Below are positions 39,301 through 48,141 of a stretch of 64,000 bases of DNA, piece by piece. A program made the translations under genes and the position numbers. The notes below the pieces were generated by a model. It ran no database searches and was not told where the DNA came from. It saw only the letters and a list, made by a program, of their open reading frames with translations. This DNA comes from Cylicocyclus nassatus (Eukaryota > Nematoda > Chromadorea > Rhabditida > Strongylidae), in contig CATQJL010000316.1 of the NCBI GenBank assembly GCA_958299035.1, positions 45,443,585 through 45,507,584 on the forward strand, written 5' to 3'. The stretch's first letter is position 1. Each line of letters opens with the position of its first letter.

Positions 39301-42300
39301 AGCATTTTTCGCGCTTCTACCCCGACCCAGTATATTACACCAATTTCAGGGTAAATTTCTCGGCTAGGTGGTCTGAATCGAATCGGACCTGGGCATGGCC
39401 TGTTTAATGTGTCCTCTGACAATGTTTGTAGGAAACCCGCACTAACTATACAATTTTATTGACTAACTTCAAGGCGTCTACTACCGGGGTTATTTCCTGA
39501 GCATGTGAATTCACATGATGGCACCGTACTTCATGCAAAATTTTGGCTCGTGACCTTAGCTGCAACTCGCTTTATGGATTTCGCGACAGAAGCAGATCCG
39601 CCGCAATACCACACATACACAGACAAAAAGACACTGGCATTAGCTTTATCACTTACTATTCGTTTTGTGAGGATTATGGTAGCTGTTTGAAAGTTAAAAC
39701 TCCTCACACTCAAATGTTTGAATTCTTCACTCTTGATACGTCCAGTTCCATGGGTGCAGCGAAAATAGTGCAAATGTTCCTTGTGACAGCTGCATCGTAC
39801 TTTGTATGTGTGATCTGCTACTGTAACCAAAACCGCCGTTTTTCAAACAAGACAAATACTTCACTTACTTGCTGTAGTGGCGTCCAGTTTTACAGTTCCG
39901 CTCCATATCCGAATGCTGCCATTATCGCTATAAGGCCAAAGCCCAACATTTGTAAATACCTTCACACCGTATAGTTCAGTGAATACAACTGGCATGACTC
40001 CAAAAAGAACAGCTCAAAGACAGTCCAAAAGTAAGGGATTCCCATACATTAGAACTTTGTTGGTTGTGTGATGTATATTACCACATGTAAGCCAACTGTG
40101 TGCGAGAATGAACCACCTTAGAATTCATGGAGATCAATACTTTATCTGTTGAGAATGACTATTGCAAATTTATTGCCTTCGGCAGTGCTTCCCCTTTACT
40201 AGGATATGTTGGGAGAAGAAACTACTATGATCCACTTCCGAAGGTAGGTGGACTAGCCCGCCAAGTGGTCCGTTTGACGCGCAATTTTCAATAGATACAC
40301 TCAATGGATCCGCTCATGCTTTTGTATAATGAGCTTTCATGCTGGTAGCGTGCGCTATGCAAAATTTGGGCTCATCACGTTGGCTGGCACACGCTCTACG
40401 AATTTCGTGACAGACAGAGATTCACACACACACAAACGTAAACAACCATTAGCCCGTTATTATAAGTTATGATAACAATCGCAACTTTCTTCATCTAGAA
40501 GATTTACATGCATTGGTAAATAGAGCTCAAAATAACGCCAACTTACTGTCAAAACAGCGGGCTTTTTCATTGAGCCACTTTAATGTCAGTCGGGTTTCCA
40601 TTTTCAAGTTGCATAAGGCCTCGGGCAGAGTTTACGCGATTTTATCGTTGCGATTGATCGCGACAAGACAACCGTAAAGTATCAGTGCATGCCGATCTTT
40701 TTGCATTTCGGTTGTGATAGTTTTCCAACACGACTAATCGTGACGGACTATCGCAACCAAATTACAAGAAGATCGGCATGCCGTAAACTCGTAACATTTG
40801 TGTAGCGATGAATCGCGACGATTAAATCGCGTGAACTTTGTCCGATGCCTAACGTAACGCTCCCTAAATTATGCCTTGAACCGCTTGTGCACTCGAGCAG
40901 TCCACTTTCGGCTAACCAATACCTAGTGCTCCGTCTCCTCCCTTGTCTTGAAGTCTGCATCATCATTTACAAAAAGTTTCAAATAATAGCATCTTAGCAG
41001 GCTTGCCAGGTATCCAAATATCGAATGTACAATCGATCCAGGCATTTTGAGAGGCTGTTGTGCGCACTGAGATTTGACGGTACTGAAGTGAGGAAATCGC
41101 ACTTTGTTTGCACGCAAAACAAGCATTTCATAAACCCTCTCTCTCAAAGTAGAGAAAAGTATGTTAGCACCGTCTCCAATCATCAGCTCATTGTCAGCTA
41201 GAGAACACATCAATGCATAAGTTAAATGTTGCCTAAGCCGTTCTACTGCCCAATCTTTTCAAAAGCGTATCGTCTTGAACTTTATACATTCACACATATT
41301 TTTAGAAGAGATAGTAACAAAAATTTTCAGTCTCTTGCCAGTGAGTTGGAACTTCTGTTCCCAATTATCAGGGATGCTTGCGACACAGCGAGTGAATCAA
41401 TCCGGGTCTGCAGTGTATTCACGCAGTGGAGTCGTCATCTGGGGGTTGGTACCGCTTTTTATAACATATGAAATTAGAAAAATCATTGATGTTACTTACC
41501 TTCTAACAATAAGTCACAGTTTACGGAACCTCGATAGGTTCCAACCAAAAGTGATAGTAAATCTTCTGCGTTGCCTTCCTATTTTCAATCATTTTTCCTT
41601 ACGTGTCTATTTGCAAACCCGCCCAAGAGCATCCATAAAAGAACTTTTTTGTGACATATTCCTATCATTGCTTTTCGTAATTAAGGAACAAATTCGAGTC
41701 AGCGGTATCAGTCCCAACCAACTTCTGGAAGCCGTTGACAACCTCAAGGTTAGCTCAGAAAATCTACCAAATATTAAATTCTTTTGATGGTTTAGAGAGA
41801 CTTCGTACGTAATCAAATGGAAAATCACTGGCTTCTTCCCAGTCTTTCACCACTGCTTGCTCTGACAGCACAGGAGCTCGAGAAGAGCCGCGAAACCTCA
41901 TCCATAGGGGAGAATTCTCAAACTGGTAGGTTTTGCTCACTCTACTCGCGATTAATGTACAAAGACTGACTGTACAAGACAGTACCAAAAGACGACTTCT
42001 TTTTAGTGGATGACTCATTCTCAAGAATGCTCCATCATATTAACAAGGTTCGTTTCTATGTAGCAATACCAGTCTTACATATGTAGCACTCCTTCAAAAG
42101 GCAAGATTATCTCTAGAACGCTACCATAAAGAGTGACACAAGTAATAGTGAAACTGGTGAGAAGGTGGAATCACTTGACCGCATTTTATATGATGTGGAG
42201 GAAAAATCCGTGCAACTGGAAAAACAGCTTACTGTTTTGGAGAGGAAAATCAGTGAAAGCAAGGTATTTTTTTATTTCTCTCTTTTCAAAGCCATGCAGA

Positions 42301-45300
42301 GTTTTTGATTAGTAACATGTCTGTGGGGCTCCATTTCATATGACGATGTTCAGAGTTTGTTTAGCTTAGAAACGATATCATCGTAGAAATATTCGACACA
42401 CTCCATACTAACTTTTTAAAGACACTGTCCATCCAAATAGAAGGGTGGCATTGACGCAGTATTAGGTTGCTCCGGTTCTGTCCAGTTTGGATTTTCTGAT
42501 TTAAAATGCTTCTTCCAAAATCAACATTCTTGAACAAATATTGCGTATTAAGGGCTATCAAAAAAAAAACCATAAACCACATTAAAAACGCGAGTGAGAA
42601 AGAACAATTTTTTCGAGACCGTCTATTCTGACATACAAATGCTCCCAAATAAGCATAGGCAGACAAATTTGGCTCTGTCACTAAGTAGCTCATACTTCAG
42701 AGATTACTCCATAACAAAGAGTAGTTTATGCTGCGCAGAAGTTTATGAACAAATCATTAAATCATTACCTGAGCCCTACTCCGCGCGCAAGTATGCCGAC
42801 TCTCGAGTATTTGACTTTTTCTTGCTGTCGAGAAAAAAGCCTATTGGCTGATGATTCCTACTTGCTCTTGCTTTACTTAAAATAGCAATTTTGAATACAT
42901 CACTTGTAGCTATACGAATGTTGTTGCTCATAGAACAACTGAGAGATTTTTCATTCTTTGAAGAGAAATTTGAAACATAAGCCTCTCCTACAGTGAGTGA
43001 AAGCATTGCATGCTAGCTTATTACACACTTACTCAGTACAAATTATTACACATTCAGTTTTACGAACACTGCAAAGATTTTCTTAATAGAGATGATTCTT
43101 AAGCATAATTATTATGGCAACTTCGCTTCGCTTGGAAATTCAACACTGAAGTTGTTCCAATAAGAATTAGCAAAAGAGGAAAGCATTAAAAAAGCAAGGT
43201 AGCGCTTTAGATGACGTCTATGTACTGCAGTGAAAAATTCAAGAAAATGACTGCTTTACGAGGCAACCAAGAATCGGTGTGAACTTTTGGAACAACTCAG
43301 AACAATAGCGAATTCCTATAAGTAATAGTATTTAAGACTGGCGCCAAAATTCCCCGCTCTGGCGGCCTCCATCGTCACCTTGATGATTTGCTCTAACACG
43401 TCACATACGCGGCAAATCTTTCCGTTTCCTTGCTTTGCTTAGGCAGGAGCCACCGTAGGATGTGTGCGCGCGGCAATGGTCCTGTGTAGAAAACAATACA
43501 ATCGTGCAGATCGGCTCAGATCCTGGGCATAGTTCACGCGATTTAGTCGCGATGCGATTTGCTAAGTCGGACGAGTGTTCCACGACGCGCTGTTAAGTGT
43601 GTGGGTCCCGACGCTTGCGATGGCTGTTCGGCGCGACGAATGGCTACACACATTTCACCGTGCATGGCTCATCTGGCGAAATCGCGCGATTTTGCCAAAA
43701 CGACGCGATGTTCGCGTCGTCCATTTGCGCAAACGACGGGATGACCGTCTCCGCGAACTGCATTTTTGAGTTTTATCATGTATTGATGACGATAGACAAC
43801 AATATGATAATAATAAAATTTTTATTTCATGACTGACTTCTTTTTCCAGGTTAGCTGAACAGAACTGTAGAGAATTCAATCAAGCTTTTAGCATTGTGAT
43901 TCATCGAATTACAAGTTCACCTGATAGGTTTCCTTCTACAACAATTTTCATTGGTGCTTTGTTTTGAAAATAATTTTCTCCGGCGTTCGAAATTTCGACG
44001 CAATGCCGCTTGCTTGTGGAAAGATTAAGCCTTGAGGTTCTCATTTTCTTCCAAGCGACAATAAATTCGGGTTATTTCAGAGTCACTCATCAGACCTTCA
44101 GCTAAGATTTGCAGAACAAGCTCCTCCAGTTTCGTACTCTCTCAAAAAGGTTGAATTATGAGCATCAGACCCTACACAACACTGAATCATCGTTTATTTT
44201 TGAGCGGCCGTTTTGTTAAAACTTGAAGGAAGTGAAAAAGCATCACAAAAAATCTCGAAACTGAATACAAGGCTTACTAACTTCGTCATTTTTCACGTTT
44301 ATGCAATAGTAGCGTAAGAAAATTGTATCACATAATATCAAAAATTCTAGCGAAAAGTTTTGTTGAAACTTCTTGCTATTGCCAAATGTAATGTACTAGA
44401 CGGTATGCGTCGTCAGTAACCCGTAACCCGTAACCTCTTTCGTACCCAAAATCGCACCACCCTCAGTTTGGCTGAACGGTACCTTCAATCATATTCATGA
44501 AAAGTCAAGAACGGCAACTGATAATTTATAATCGCGCTGCGCGCAAACGGCGGAAAAATCATCCATCATTGCTAGAGCGCGCATGGAGTAGGCATGGAAC
44601 GTAGACCGTTAACCGCTCCACCGCTTAGCGTGCACCTACTTCATAAGAGGCATATGCCTTGATCCAGGGTTAACTTTGTTTTTTTTCAGAATACAATCCT
44701 TTCTACTTTTGTTCATGATTCTTTTGGCGCATCAAAAAAAGCCAGTCAAGATTAACACCTCACTTTACGTCAGTCTGAAAAAAGTGCTTACGCTGCCTCT
44801 CGTGATCGAAAAAGACAACGACTAAGAAAGTTGTAAAATGCAACAATAAATCTGTTTTTCTTCACCTGTGCACTTCGTAGTATTTTTCTGTGCGCTAAAC
44901 ATTTTAACGTCAGAAGAACTTTCATGTATGTTCAGACCGCAAGTTAAAGGCAGCGTCCCACCAGACTGGGGGCTGGCTCTCTTAATGATGTAATAGTAGA
45001 CCCCCTACCTAAGCGATGACTGGAGTTCGGAGCGAAAAAGGGAGTCTACCAAGCCTGAAGTTTGCTCCGAAAGTGGGCCGAATCTTACGGTAGGCCCTAA
45101 CGCCGCCCACACGGCAATATCGATTTGCAGGGCCAGAGTGCGTATAGAGCACACACCATAAGCGCAGGGACCCGCAACGACTCTGCGTCTCTACCTTGCA
45201 TGCACCTCGCACTCGCCCGATCTTACCGTAAGATTCGGCCGACCTTCGGAGCAAATTTCAGGCTTGGTAGGCCCCCTTTTTCGCTCCGAACTTCAGTCAT

Positions 45301-48141
45301 CGCTTAGGTAGGAGGCCTACTATTACATTATTACGAGAGCCAAATTTCCCAGTCTGGGGGACACTGCCTTTAATTATAGAAGTCTAATAAGTTCTGGCCA
45401 AATCTGCAGGGTTAGGTGGACAGGTTGCGACAGAGCCGTTGTGCGAAATCACTTCCCTATATACTAATATAAATTCAATTTTCTTTCTAAATGTAGCGTG
45501 CTGCTCACTCAGACGCAACGTCTTGTGGTTTGTCGTACGTTTGCCGTGTTAGCATATTATTCAGGACATCAACCATACAACTAGAGAAAGAATTAACCAG
45601 TTGCTGCTCAGGCTCAATACCTCTTCTTGTTTGATACACAGGAGTTACAATGCAGAGAGTGACAATGGTATGATTACAAAAGCTATGCAGAGATTTTGAT
45701 AACGTACTTTTCTACATTGCAAATAGTTTCAGAACGAAAGGAATCAGCAGCCTCCGTTTTTTCACTGAAAGTGACAGGAGACGACTTGCAACACGCGGCT
45801 CGATACAACGCAGACAATATGGAAGAGGTAAGCATTATCGGGTTTTGATCTTTGAATAACATGAGCTTGAGGCAGAATTCCGTACAAATGAGAGGATATG
45901 AAACGAGGCATCCTCAAGAAGAACATACAAACGCTGCCTCCAACTCTTCTCACCTCTCTGATTCACCGGATGACGTACGTTTTTGCTTATATCTAGGTTT
46001 CAACGAAATTATTGGTTTTAGGCACGCGCGAATACGCATAGTTCCACAGAAGCAGTGGAATTGGATAACAGTCGTGACGAAGAAATGAAGGAGGAGTGCG
46101 CAGAAGCTATTACCATATTAAACGAGATGCAGCGAGAACCTGATGTTGAATCAGTTGCGCAAAAGATTCCGGAAACGGGAATTGAAGAAAATCATACTGA
46201 AAAAAGTGCGTTGGAATTACAGGACGAACGACGAGTTGACGACAGAGTTGAGAAGATGTTTCTGCTAAGCACTAGCGAAAGCCCCGCTATAGGCGATGGG
46301 TGCGATGTGCCCAAAATCTTAGGTGAAGGTAATGGAGCAGAGACATCTCCGGAACAGGAGGCAGATGGCAACTTAAATGAGAGCGAGGATCAAGAGAACC
46401 CCCGAAACGTGGAAAATACACCTCGAGGTAGTGAGCAAAGTTCTGGGACCACAGAGCAGGCGGATCAAGCAGAACGAGGGACTCAGATTCAAGTGCCGAC
46501 ATTGAATATAGAAAGTGACGCTGATAAACAAACGCAGAATGACTTACAGGAAGAAGACAAAGATGTTTTTGACATTGTAAAGGAGAGTCTACTAGAAGAG
46601 AATAAAAACTCGAATGTTTGCAGTCAGGAAGATCTCGAACATCCGTACGAAATTGAATCTGATGAGTACACGTCAAAAGAAAGTGTAGGTGAATTTATGG
46701 ATGGAACAGTGGCTTTGCGTAAGCTCAGTAATCTGACAGAGAGGAGCGAAGACAGTGGCGAAGATACTGATAGTTTGGAGTCGAAGATTTTAGAAGTTCC
46801 CGCCATAACAGCTAACATTTCTGTAATAGGAGATGTCAAAGACGTGGAGGGAATGGAAGACGAAGATGAGCAAGTAGAAATACCAAAAAGTGCGAGAGAT
46901 GTTGAAGGAGCTGCAAATGTTCAGGTGTTGGATGAAGTAACTATTCCTCTCCCCTCACAAGACAAAATCTTACATAACGAAGTTTCCGATAAAATCGAAA
47001 ACGAGGCGCAGGACGAAGTGACGAATGCTGCCGTATCTCATGTGGACGCTGATGTTTTAGACAATGATGCTATTGTCGATAATGGGCAGAGTACGGCACT
47101 TGAAATCGAAAATGAGGAGGCACCCGCACACCGAATAGTGGAAAAATTTGATACCAATGAAGTTGACGCAAATATTGCTAACGGCGCAGAGGAGAAGCCA
47201 CTGGAGAAAGTGGAGCAGTTGCTGGAAGAGCAATCATTGCAAGACCGTAATAGTGAGATTGAGGAAACCAATACGAGTGCTAGCTTGAACGACAATTACA
47301 GCGCAAGAGCGAAAATCGAGGAAGTTCGAAGTGAGTTATCATGCGAAGAAGTAGAGGAACAGTCGATAAGTGAGATTGACAATGTAAGCAATAAGCAAGA
47401 AGAGGAAAAGAACGCGAAGGATAGTTGTTTACTAGCAGCAGAAAACGTTGGAAGTGAATCGAATGATAATGGGGAAGCATCAGCTGAGAACCAGCAATCT
47501 GCGTATGAGTATAACGAAGATGGAGTAACCAATACTAGAGTTGACAAAAACAGTGTCGGTGCTGGGACTGTCCAAAATAGTGACAGGGGTTTCGACGAAA
47601 ATGACAGTATTTTGAGCAGTATTGACCTTCGTGATGAATTAGGTGAAGGCAACAACGTTGAGGACCAGGATACTGCACAAACAATAACAACCGGTTCAAC
47701 CTTCGATGAAATTGACATTGGCCGACAGTCCTCTCTGGCAAGCGTTCTGAAAGATGTTGAAGCTCGGCTGGTCCGATTTCCAAGCGAAATTTCGCATGCT
47801 GAGGTATCTACGTTGCGAAAGGAAAAGGAGTTCGATGAAGCTCCAATAAGGTATGCAAGTGATTCATGTGTTAGCCTTGAATTCTGTCTTTTTTTCATTA
47901 TAGAAGCCACTCATTATCGCCGCAGTTATCAGAGACGCTGTCGACATTAGGCGTTATAGCTTTACCGGAGGTGGGTGTTTCTCTGAGAAGGAAGTCCCGC
48001 AGCAAGACACAATCCAAGCATCCACCAAAGTTTCAGTTCGAGCTGACACACAAATACCATATTCAATCCCACATCAACACTGCCTCAAGAATCCCTGTCA
48101 CCATTCAGCCGGTAAACGACAAGCTTGTTGCATATTTTTGA
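23085..48141 (+). CDS. FHA-domain, coiled-coil, acidic protein (multi-exon gene, about 25 kb)
   Basis: About 19 exons, assembled from consecutive open segments whose phases agree at nearly every junction, encode about 1,300 residues. The N-terminal FHA domain (about residues 12-100, exons 1-3) has the usual order: LTIGTDKCDIKLN, HPIHASIE, GSFWLRDHS, TSVNGHTVNG, HNGDLVRIG. The classic GR and SxxH positions read GT and HPIH, so phosphothreonine binding is uncertain. Coiled-coil stretches follow in exons 6 and 13, then a Glu/Asp-rich disordered 610-residue exon and a basic C-terminus. An N-terminal FHA followed by coiled coils recalls vertebrate FHAD1, but orthology is not shown. Introns hold MITEs, a 6-kb foldback element and an antisense gene. 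Weak points: the exon 5-6 junction, the end of exon 7, and possible missed exons. The start ATG follows a probable trans-splice acceptor. Confidence 0.75.
23516..23638 (+). CDS. FHA gene exon 2 (FHA core)
   Basis: Acceptor TTTTTACAG, donor GTACGA, 41 codons, phase 0 to 0. Encodes the FHA centre, including HPIHASIE, FWLRDHS and VNGHTVNG. Confidence 0.85.
24269..24364. repeat. Short palindromic repeat in intron 2
   Basis: Inverted pair CTCACAGAATGTGCA and TGTACACTCTGTGAG with inner ACGGAAAT repeats; about 95 bp, probably a small MITE. Confidence 0.5.
24823..24909 (+). CDS. FHA gene exon 3
   Basis: Acceptor CATTTTAG, donor GTGAGT, 29 codons, phase 0 to 0. Encodes the last FHA strands (ELHNGDLVRIGKAQPYVFEK). 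Confidence 0.85.
24959..25024 (+). CDS. FHA gene exon 4
   Basis: Acceptor TCATTTAG, donor GTAAGT, 22 codons, phase 0 to 0. Ser/Asn-rich linker after the FHA domain. Confidence 0.75.
25390..26618. mobile_element. Nested palindromic MITEs in intron 4 (AAGGCAGCGTCC ends)
   Basis: The outer element has GCAGCGTCCAGGCAAATCTG on the left and its reverse complement, ending GACGCTGCCTTTAA, on the right. Inside are a second inverted pair (GGGTGGAGGACATTA near 25595 and TAATGTCCCCCACCC near 26469) and a third (ACTCAGACACTGGGA near 25607 and TCCCAGTGTCTGAGT near 26336). At least two further elements therefore seem layered within it. It has no credible coding capacity. Confidence 0.7.
25601..26354. repeat. 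GC-rich CCGCGGCTNRGCCGG repeat array
   Basis: Many copies of a roughly 15-bp near-palindromic motif (CCGCGGCTCAGCCGG or CCGCGGCTGGGCCGG) occur at about 25620-25750 and 26043-26335, some as longer units with TAAGCCATATTC. Open frames on both strands come from the repeat. The GC content contrasts sharply with the flanks. Confidence 0.75.
26677..26888. repeat. 212-bp near-perfect hairpin
   Basis: Left arm from GATCGGCCATACTATTCCTG, right arm ending CAGGAATAGTATGGCCGATC. The arms are nearly identical and separated by a loop of about 15 nt between GCGTGTTGCGT and ACGCAACACGC. It ends 27 bp before the exon 5 acceptor. Confidence 0.85.
26916..27196 (+). CDS. FHA gene exon 5 (3' junction uncertain)
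   Basis: Acceptor GAAAGTAG. The phase-0 frame opens FPHSSANNYTLVENDDRNTR and runs to SSEVQTKCQQQWWK, then TGA at 27189. The best donor (AAAG|GTAGTA after 27196) would need a one-base shift near 27165-27180; reading the alternative frame NNNGGNEK there gives the phase that exon 6 requires. Weaker in-frame donors exist after 27147 and 27168. A frameshift in this allele or a base error in the assembly is likely. Confidence 0.6.
27278..27525 (+). CDS. FHA gene exon 6
   Basis: Starts in the frame VLNEDVGTIS and ends RVIRLQDEVARKNAE at the donor GTAAGA. Needs one base from the previous exon and ends in phase 0. The C-terminal half has coiled-coil spacing. A 75-nt in-frame stretch in the middle (about 27356-27430) could be a short retained intron. 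Confidence 0.65.
27657..27698 (+). CDS. FHA gene exon 7 (possible GC donor)
   Basis: Acceptor TGATACAG, frame NCERLCKDRNKRHK. The frame stays open through ARITELDKI but meets TGA near 27740 with no GT donor before it. A GC donor (AAG|GCTAGG) in phase 0 would join correctly to exon 8. GC-AG introns are reported to be fairly common in strongylid nematodes, but this end is a guess. Confidence 0.4.
28075..28146 (+). CDS. FHA gene exon 8
   Basis: Acceptor CCTTCAG, donor GTAAGT, 24 codons, phase 0 to 0 (FDELRRHRCTCQEVPQ). Confidence 0.7.
28244..28362 (+). CDS. FHA gene exon 9
   Basis: Acceptor AATTGCAG, donor GTAAGT; 39 codons plus 2 nt (QLSKSLPPVVNSYNNRNFEL onward). Ends in phase 2, exactly what the next recognised exon at 36932 needs, so an 8.57-kb intron follows. 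Confidence 0.8.
29485..29560 (+). repeat. GCGGGATTY tandem array, left end of foldback
   Basis: Seven or more head-to-tail units of about 9 bp (GCGGGATTC, GCGGGATTT and variants). Confidence 0.8.
30286..31481 (+). mobile_element. Non-autonomous Helitron inside the foldback arm
   Basis: Begins TCTTATATATAAAGCTG and ends GGTAAGCCAGCTAG. Host A precedes it (30285) and host T follows (31482). Removing it gives GCTCTA joined to TCTCTTATAG, exactly the sequence of the uninterrupted right arm near 34615-34630. A GC-rich segment that can fold lies before the CTAG end. It has no Rep/helicase gene. Inside are a TGTC microsatellite (30303-30360) and about 120-bp tandem repeats arranged as a palindrome. 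Confidence 0.9.
30500..31340. repeat. About 120-bp tandem repeats in inverted blocks within the Helitron
   Basis: Four plus-oriented units (GGGGCTGGGAGTTGGCACAG, ATCGAGCATGGGGATTCC, ATCGATTACTTTTATCGATT) run to about 30910. They meet inverted copies at a centre near 30934 (GCTGATCATC and GATGATCAGC-like). About three inverted units follow. Confidence 0.85.
35345..35460 (-). repeat. GCGGGATTY tandem array, right end of foldback
   Basis: Mirror of the left array but with extra units, so this arm end is about 30 bp longer; copy number has diverged between the arms. Confidence 0.8.
36225..36412. mobile_element. PIF/Harbinger-like MITE, copy 2 (TSD TTA)
   Basis: 188 bp. Ends GGCCTCGGGTAGAGTTCACG and CGTGAACTCTGTCCGAGGCC, flanked by TTA at 36222-36224 and 36413-36415. 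It lies in the same intron as the foldback element. Confidence 0.8.
36932..37025 (+). CDS. FHA gene exon 10
   Basis: Acceptor CACTTATAG, donor GTGAGT. One nucleotide completes a codon with exon 9, then 31 codons (SSIVRTRFSNYSDVFSAFHS onward), ending in phase 0. Confidence 0.8.
37077..37184 (+). CDS. FHA gene exon 11
   Basis: Acceptor TTCTCAAG, donor GTGAGA, 36 codons, phase 0 to 0 (EIEKECDIELERKGFSALQR onward). Confidence 0.8.
37561..37981. mobile_element. Palindromic MITE in intron 11
   Basis: Ends AGATTCGCC and GGCGAATCT, with mirrored GAGATGAGACACA, TTGGAATCAGCGTT and CTAGCTGCTTAGC segments. About 420 bp. The GATTCC/GGAATC core resembles that of the palindromes at 53697 and 58949. Confidence 0.65.
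38644..39949 (-). CDS. Antisense nested gene, Cys-containing protein of unknown family
   Basis: Five minus-strand pieces. (1) A 5' exon, 39894-39949, could encode a signal peptide (MLGFGLIAIMAAFGYG); an upstream ATG at 39994 is possible. (2) 39708-39820, VRCSCHKEHLHYFRCTHGTG, ending in phase 0. (3) 39100-39226, VPEAAINTAIMTIWIDDLDV, phase 0 to 1. (4) 38822-38973, WSWRSNNERAFEVVSDYIKP, entering in phase 1. (5) A last piece with FELLEHVVDCIYMAEAERFG, ending KRSKKIAD at a TAG (38644-38646). Junctions 2-3 and 3-4 agree in phase; junctions 1-2 and 4-5 do not, so those ends are unresolved. No family was recognised. It sits inside intron 11 of the plus-strand FHA gene. It may be a secreted protein, or a gene with small errors at both ends. 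Confidence 0.55.
39500..39665. mobile_element. Fragment of a second Helitron-like family
   Basis: Shares GCACCGTACTTCATGCAAAATTTTGGCTC-like and CACACATACACAGACA-like segments with 40297-40470 and 60770-60930. The minus-strand sense of the better copies begins TTATAATAACGGGCTA, a Helitron-like 5' end. It overlaps the intron between exons 2 and 3 of the antisense gene. Confidence 0.4.
40297..40470 (-). mobile_element. Fragment of the second Helitron-like family
   Basis: Contains TTCATGCTGGTAGCGTGCGC and ends (plus strand) TAGCCCGTTATTATAAG. Similar to 60770-60930 in the same orientation. Confidence 0.45.
40617..40849. mobile_element. PIF/Harbinger-like MITE, copy 3 (TSD TAA)
   Basis: 233 bp. 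Ends GGCCTCGGGCAGAGTTTACG and CGTGAACTTTGTCCGATGCC, flanked by TAA at 40614-40616 and 40850-40852. Confidence 0.8.
41686..41748 (+). CDS. FHA gene exon 12
   Basis: Acceptor AATTAAG, donor GTTAGC, 21 codons, phase 0 to 0 (EQIRVSGISPNQLLEAVDNL). A heptad-like pattern suggests a helix. Confidence 0.65.
42117..42263 (+). CDS. FHA gene exon 13 (coiled coil)
   Basis: Acceptor TCTCTAG, donor GTATTT, 49 codons, phase 0 to 0. SLDRILYDVEEKSVQLEKQL and the following LTVLERKI have clear heptad spacing. Confidence 0.75.
43520..43760. repeat. GC-rich repeat with a partial Harbinger-like MITE end
   Basis: CATAGTTCACGCGATTTAGTCGCGATGCGATTTG resembles one arm of the PIF/Harbinger-like MITEs. It is followed by CGCGCGATTTTGCC-type segments without a clear mirror. 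Overlapping open frames are not credible genes. Confidence 0.4.
44081..44149 (+). CDS. FHA gene exon 14
   Basis: Acceptor TTATTTCAG, donor GTTGAA, 23 codons, phase 0 to 0 (SHSSDLQLRFAEQAPPVSYS). Confidence 0.7.
44944..45373. mobile_element. AAGGCAGCGTCC-family MITE with TTAA at both ends
   Basis: Starts TTAAAGGCAGCGTCCCACCA and ends GGGGGACACTGCCTTTAA; both ends include TTAA. Arms include AGCGATGACTG, AAATTTCAGGCTTGGTAGGC and GCCGAATCTTACG in mirror. The interior differs from the members at 11405 and 19952. It lies in intron 14. Confidence 0.8.
45565..45667 (+). CDS. FHA gene exon 15
   Basis: Acceptor TTATTCAG, donor GTATGA. 34 codons plus 1 nt (DINHTTRERINQLLLRLNTS onward). Phase 0 in, phase 1 out, matching exon 16. 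Confidence 0.75.
45733..45827 (+). CDS. FHA gene exon 16
   Basis: Acceptor AGTTTCAG, donor GTAAGC. Two nt complete a codon, then 31 codons (RKESAASVFSLKVTGDDLQH onward), ending in phase 0. Confidence 0.8.
45876..45974 (+). CDS. FHA gene exon 17
   Basis: Acceptor TGAGGCAG, donor GTACGT, 33 codons, phase 0 to 0 (NSVQMRGYETRHPQEEHTNA onward); Ser/Asp-rich at its end. Confidence 0.75.
46022..47850 (+). CDS. FHA gene exon 18 (610-residue acidic disordered region)
   Basis: Acceptor GGTTTTAG, donor AAG|GTATGC, no internal stops, phase 0 to 2. Very rich in Glu, Asp, Ser and Asn with few hydrophobic runs, for example EEVEEQSISEIDNVSNKQEE. No domain was recognised. Likely an intrinsically disordered, phosphorylatable region. 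Long antisense frames here are mirror artefacts of its codon composition. Confidence 0.9.
47904..48141 (+). CDS. FHA gene exon 19 (C-terminus, stop)
   Basis: Acceptor TTCATTATAG; one nt completes a codon with exon 18. Includes a basic run (RRKSRSKTQSKHPPKFQF) and ends PVNDKLVAYF then TGA. No polyadenylation signal was seen before the MITE that starts at 48297. Confidence 0.85.

Noticed and set aside
40923..41213. 96-codon minus frame as an upstream exon of the antisense gene
   Set aside because: Plausible composition, but no donor or acceptor in the phase needed to join 39949.
43206..43282. Possible small exon (EKFKKMTALRGNQES)
   Set aside because: Its start phase does not fit exon 13, and exons 13 and 14 join correctly without it.
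44408..44440. TAACCCG repeats as a telomere-like tract
   Set aside because: Only three units, and not the TTAGGC repeat known for nematode telomeres.
44691..44755. Possible FHA-gene exon after a strong TTTTTTTCAG acceptor
   Set aside because: The frame reaches TAA without a donor, and exons 14 and 15 already join in phase without it.
47296..47910. Long Ser-rich frame on the minus strand
   Set aside because: Antisense shadow of the acidic FHA-gene exon 18, whose GAA/GAT codons avoid stops on the other strand.
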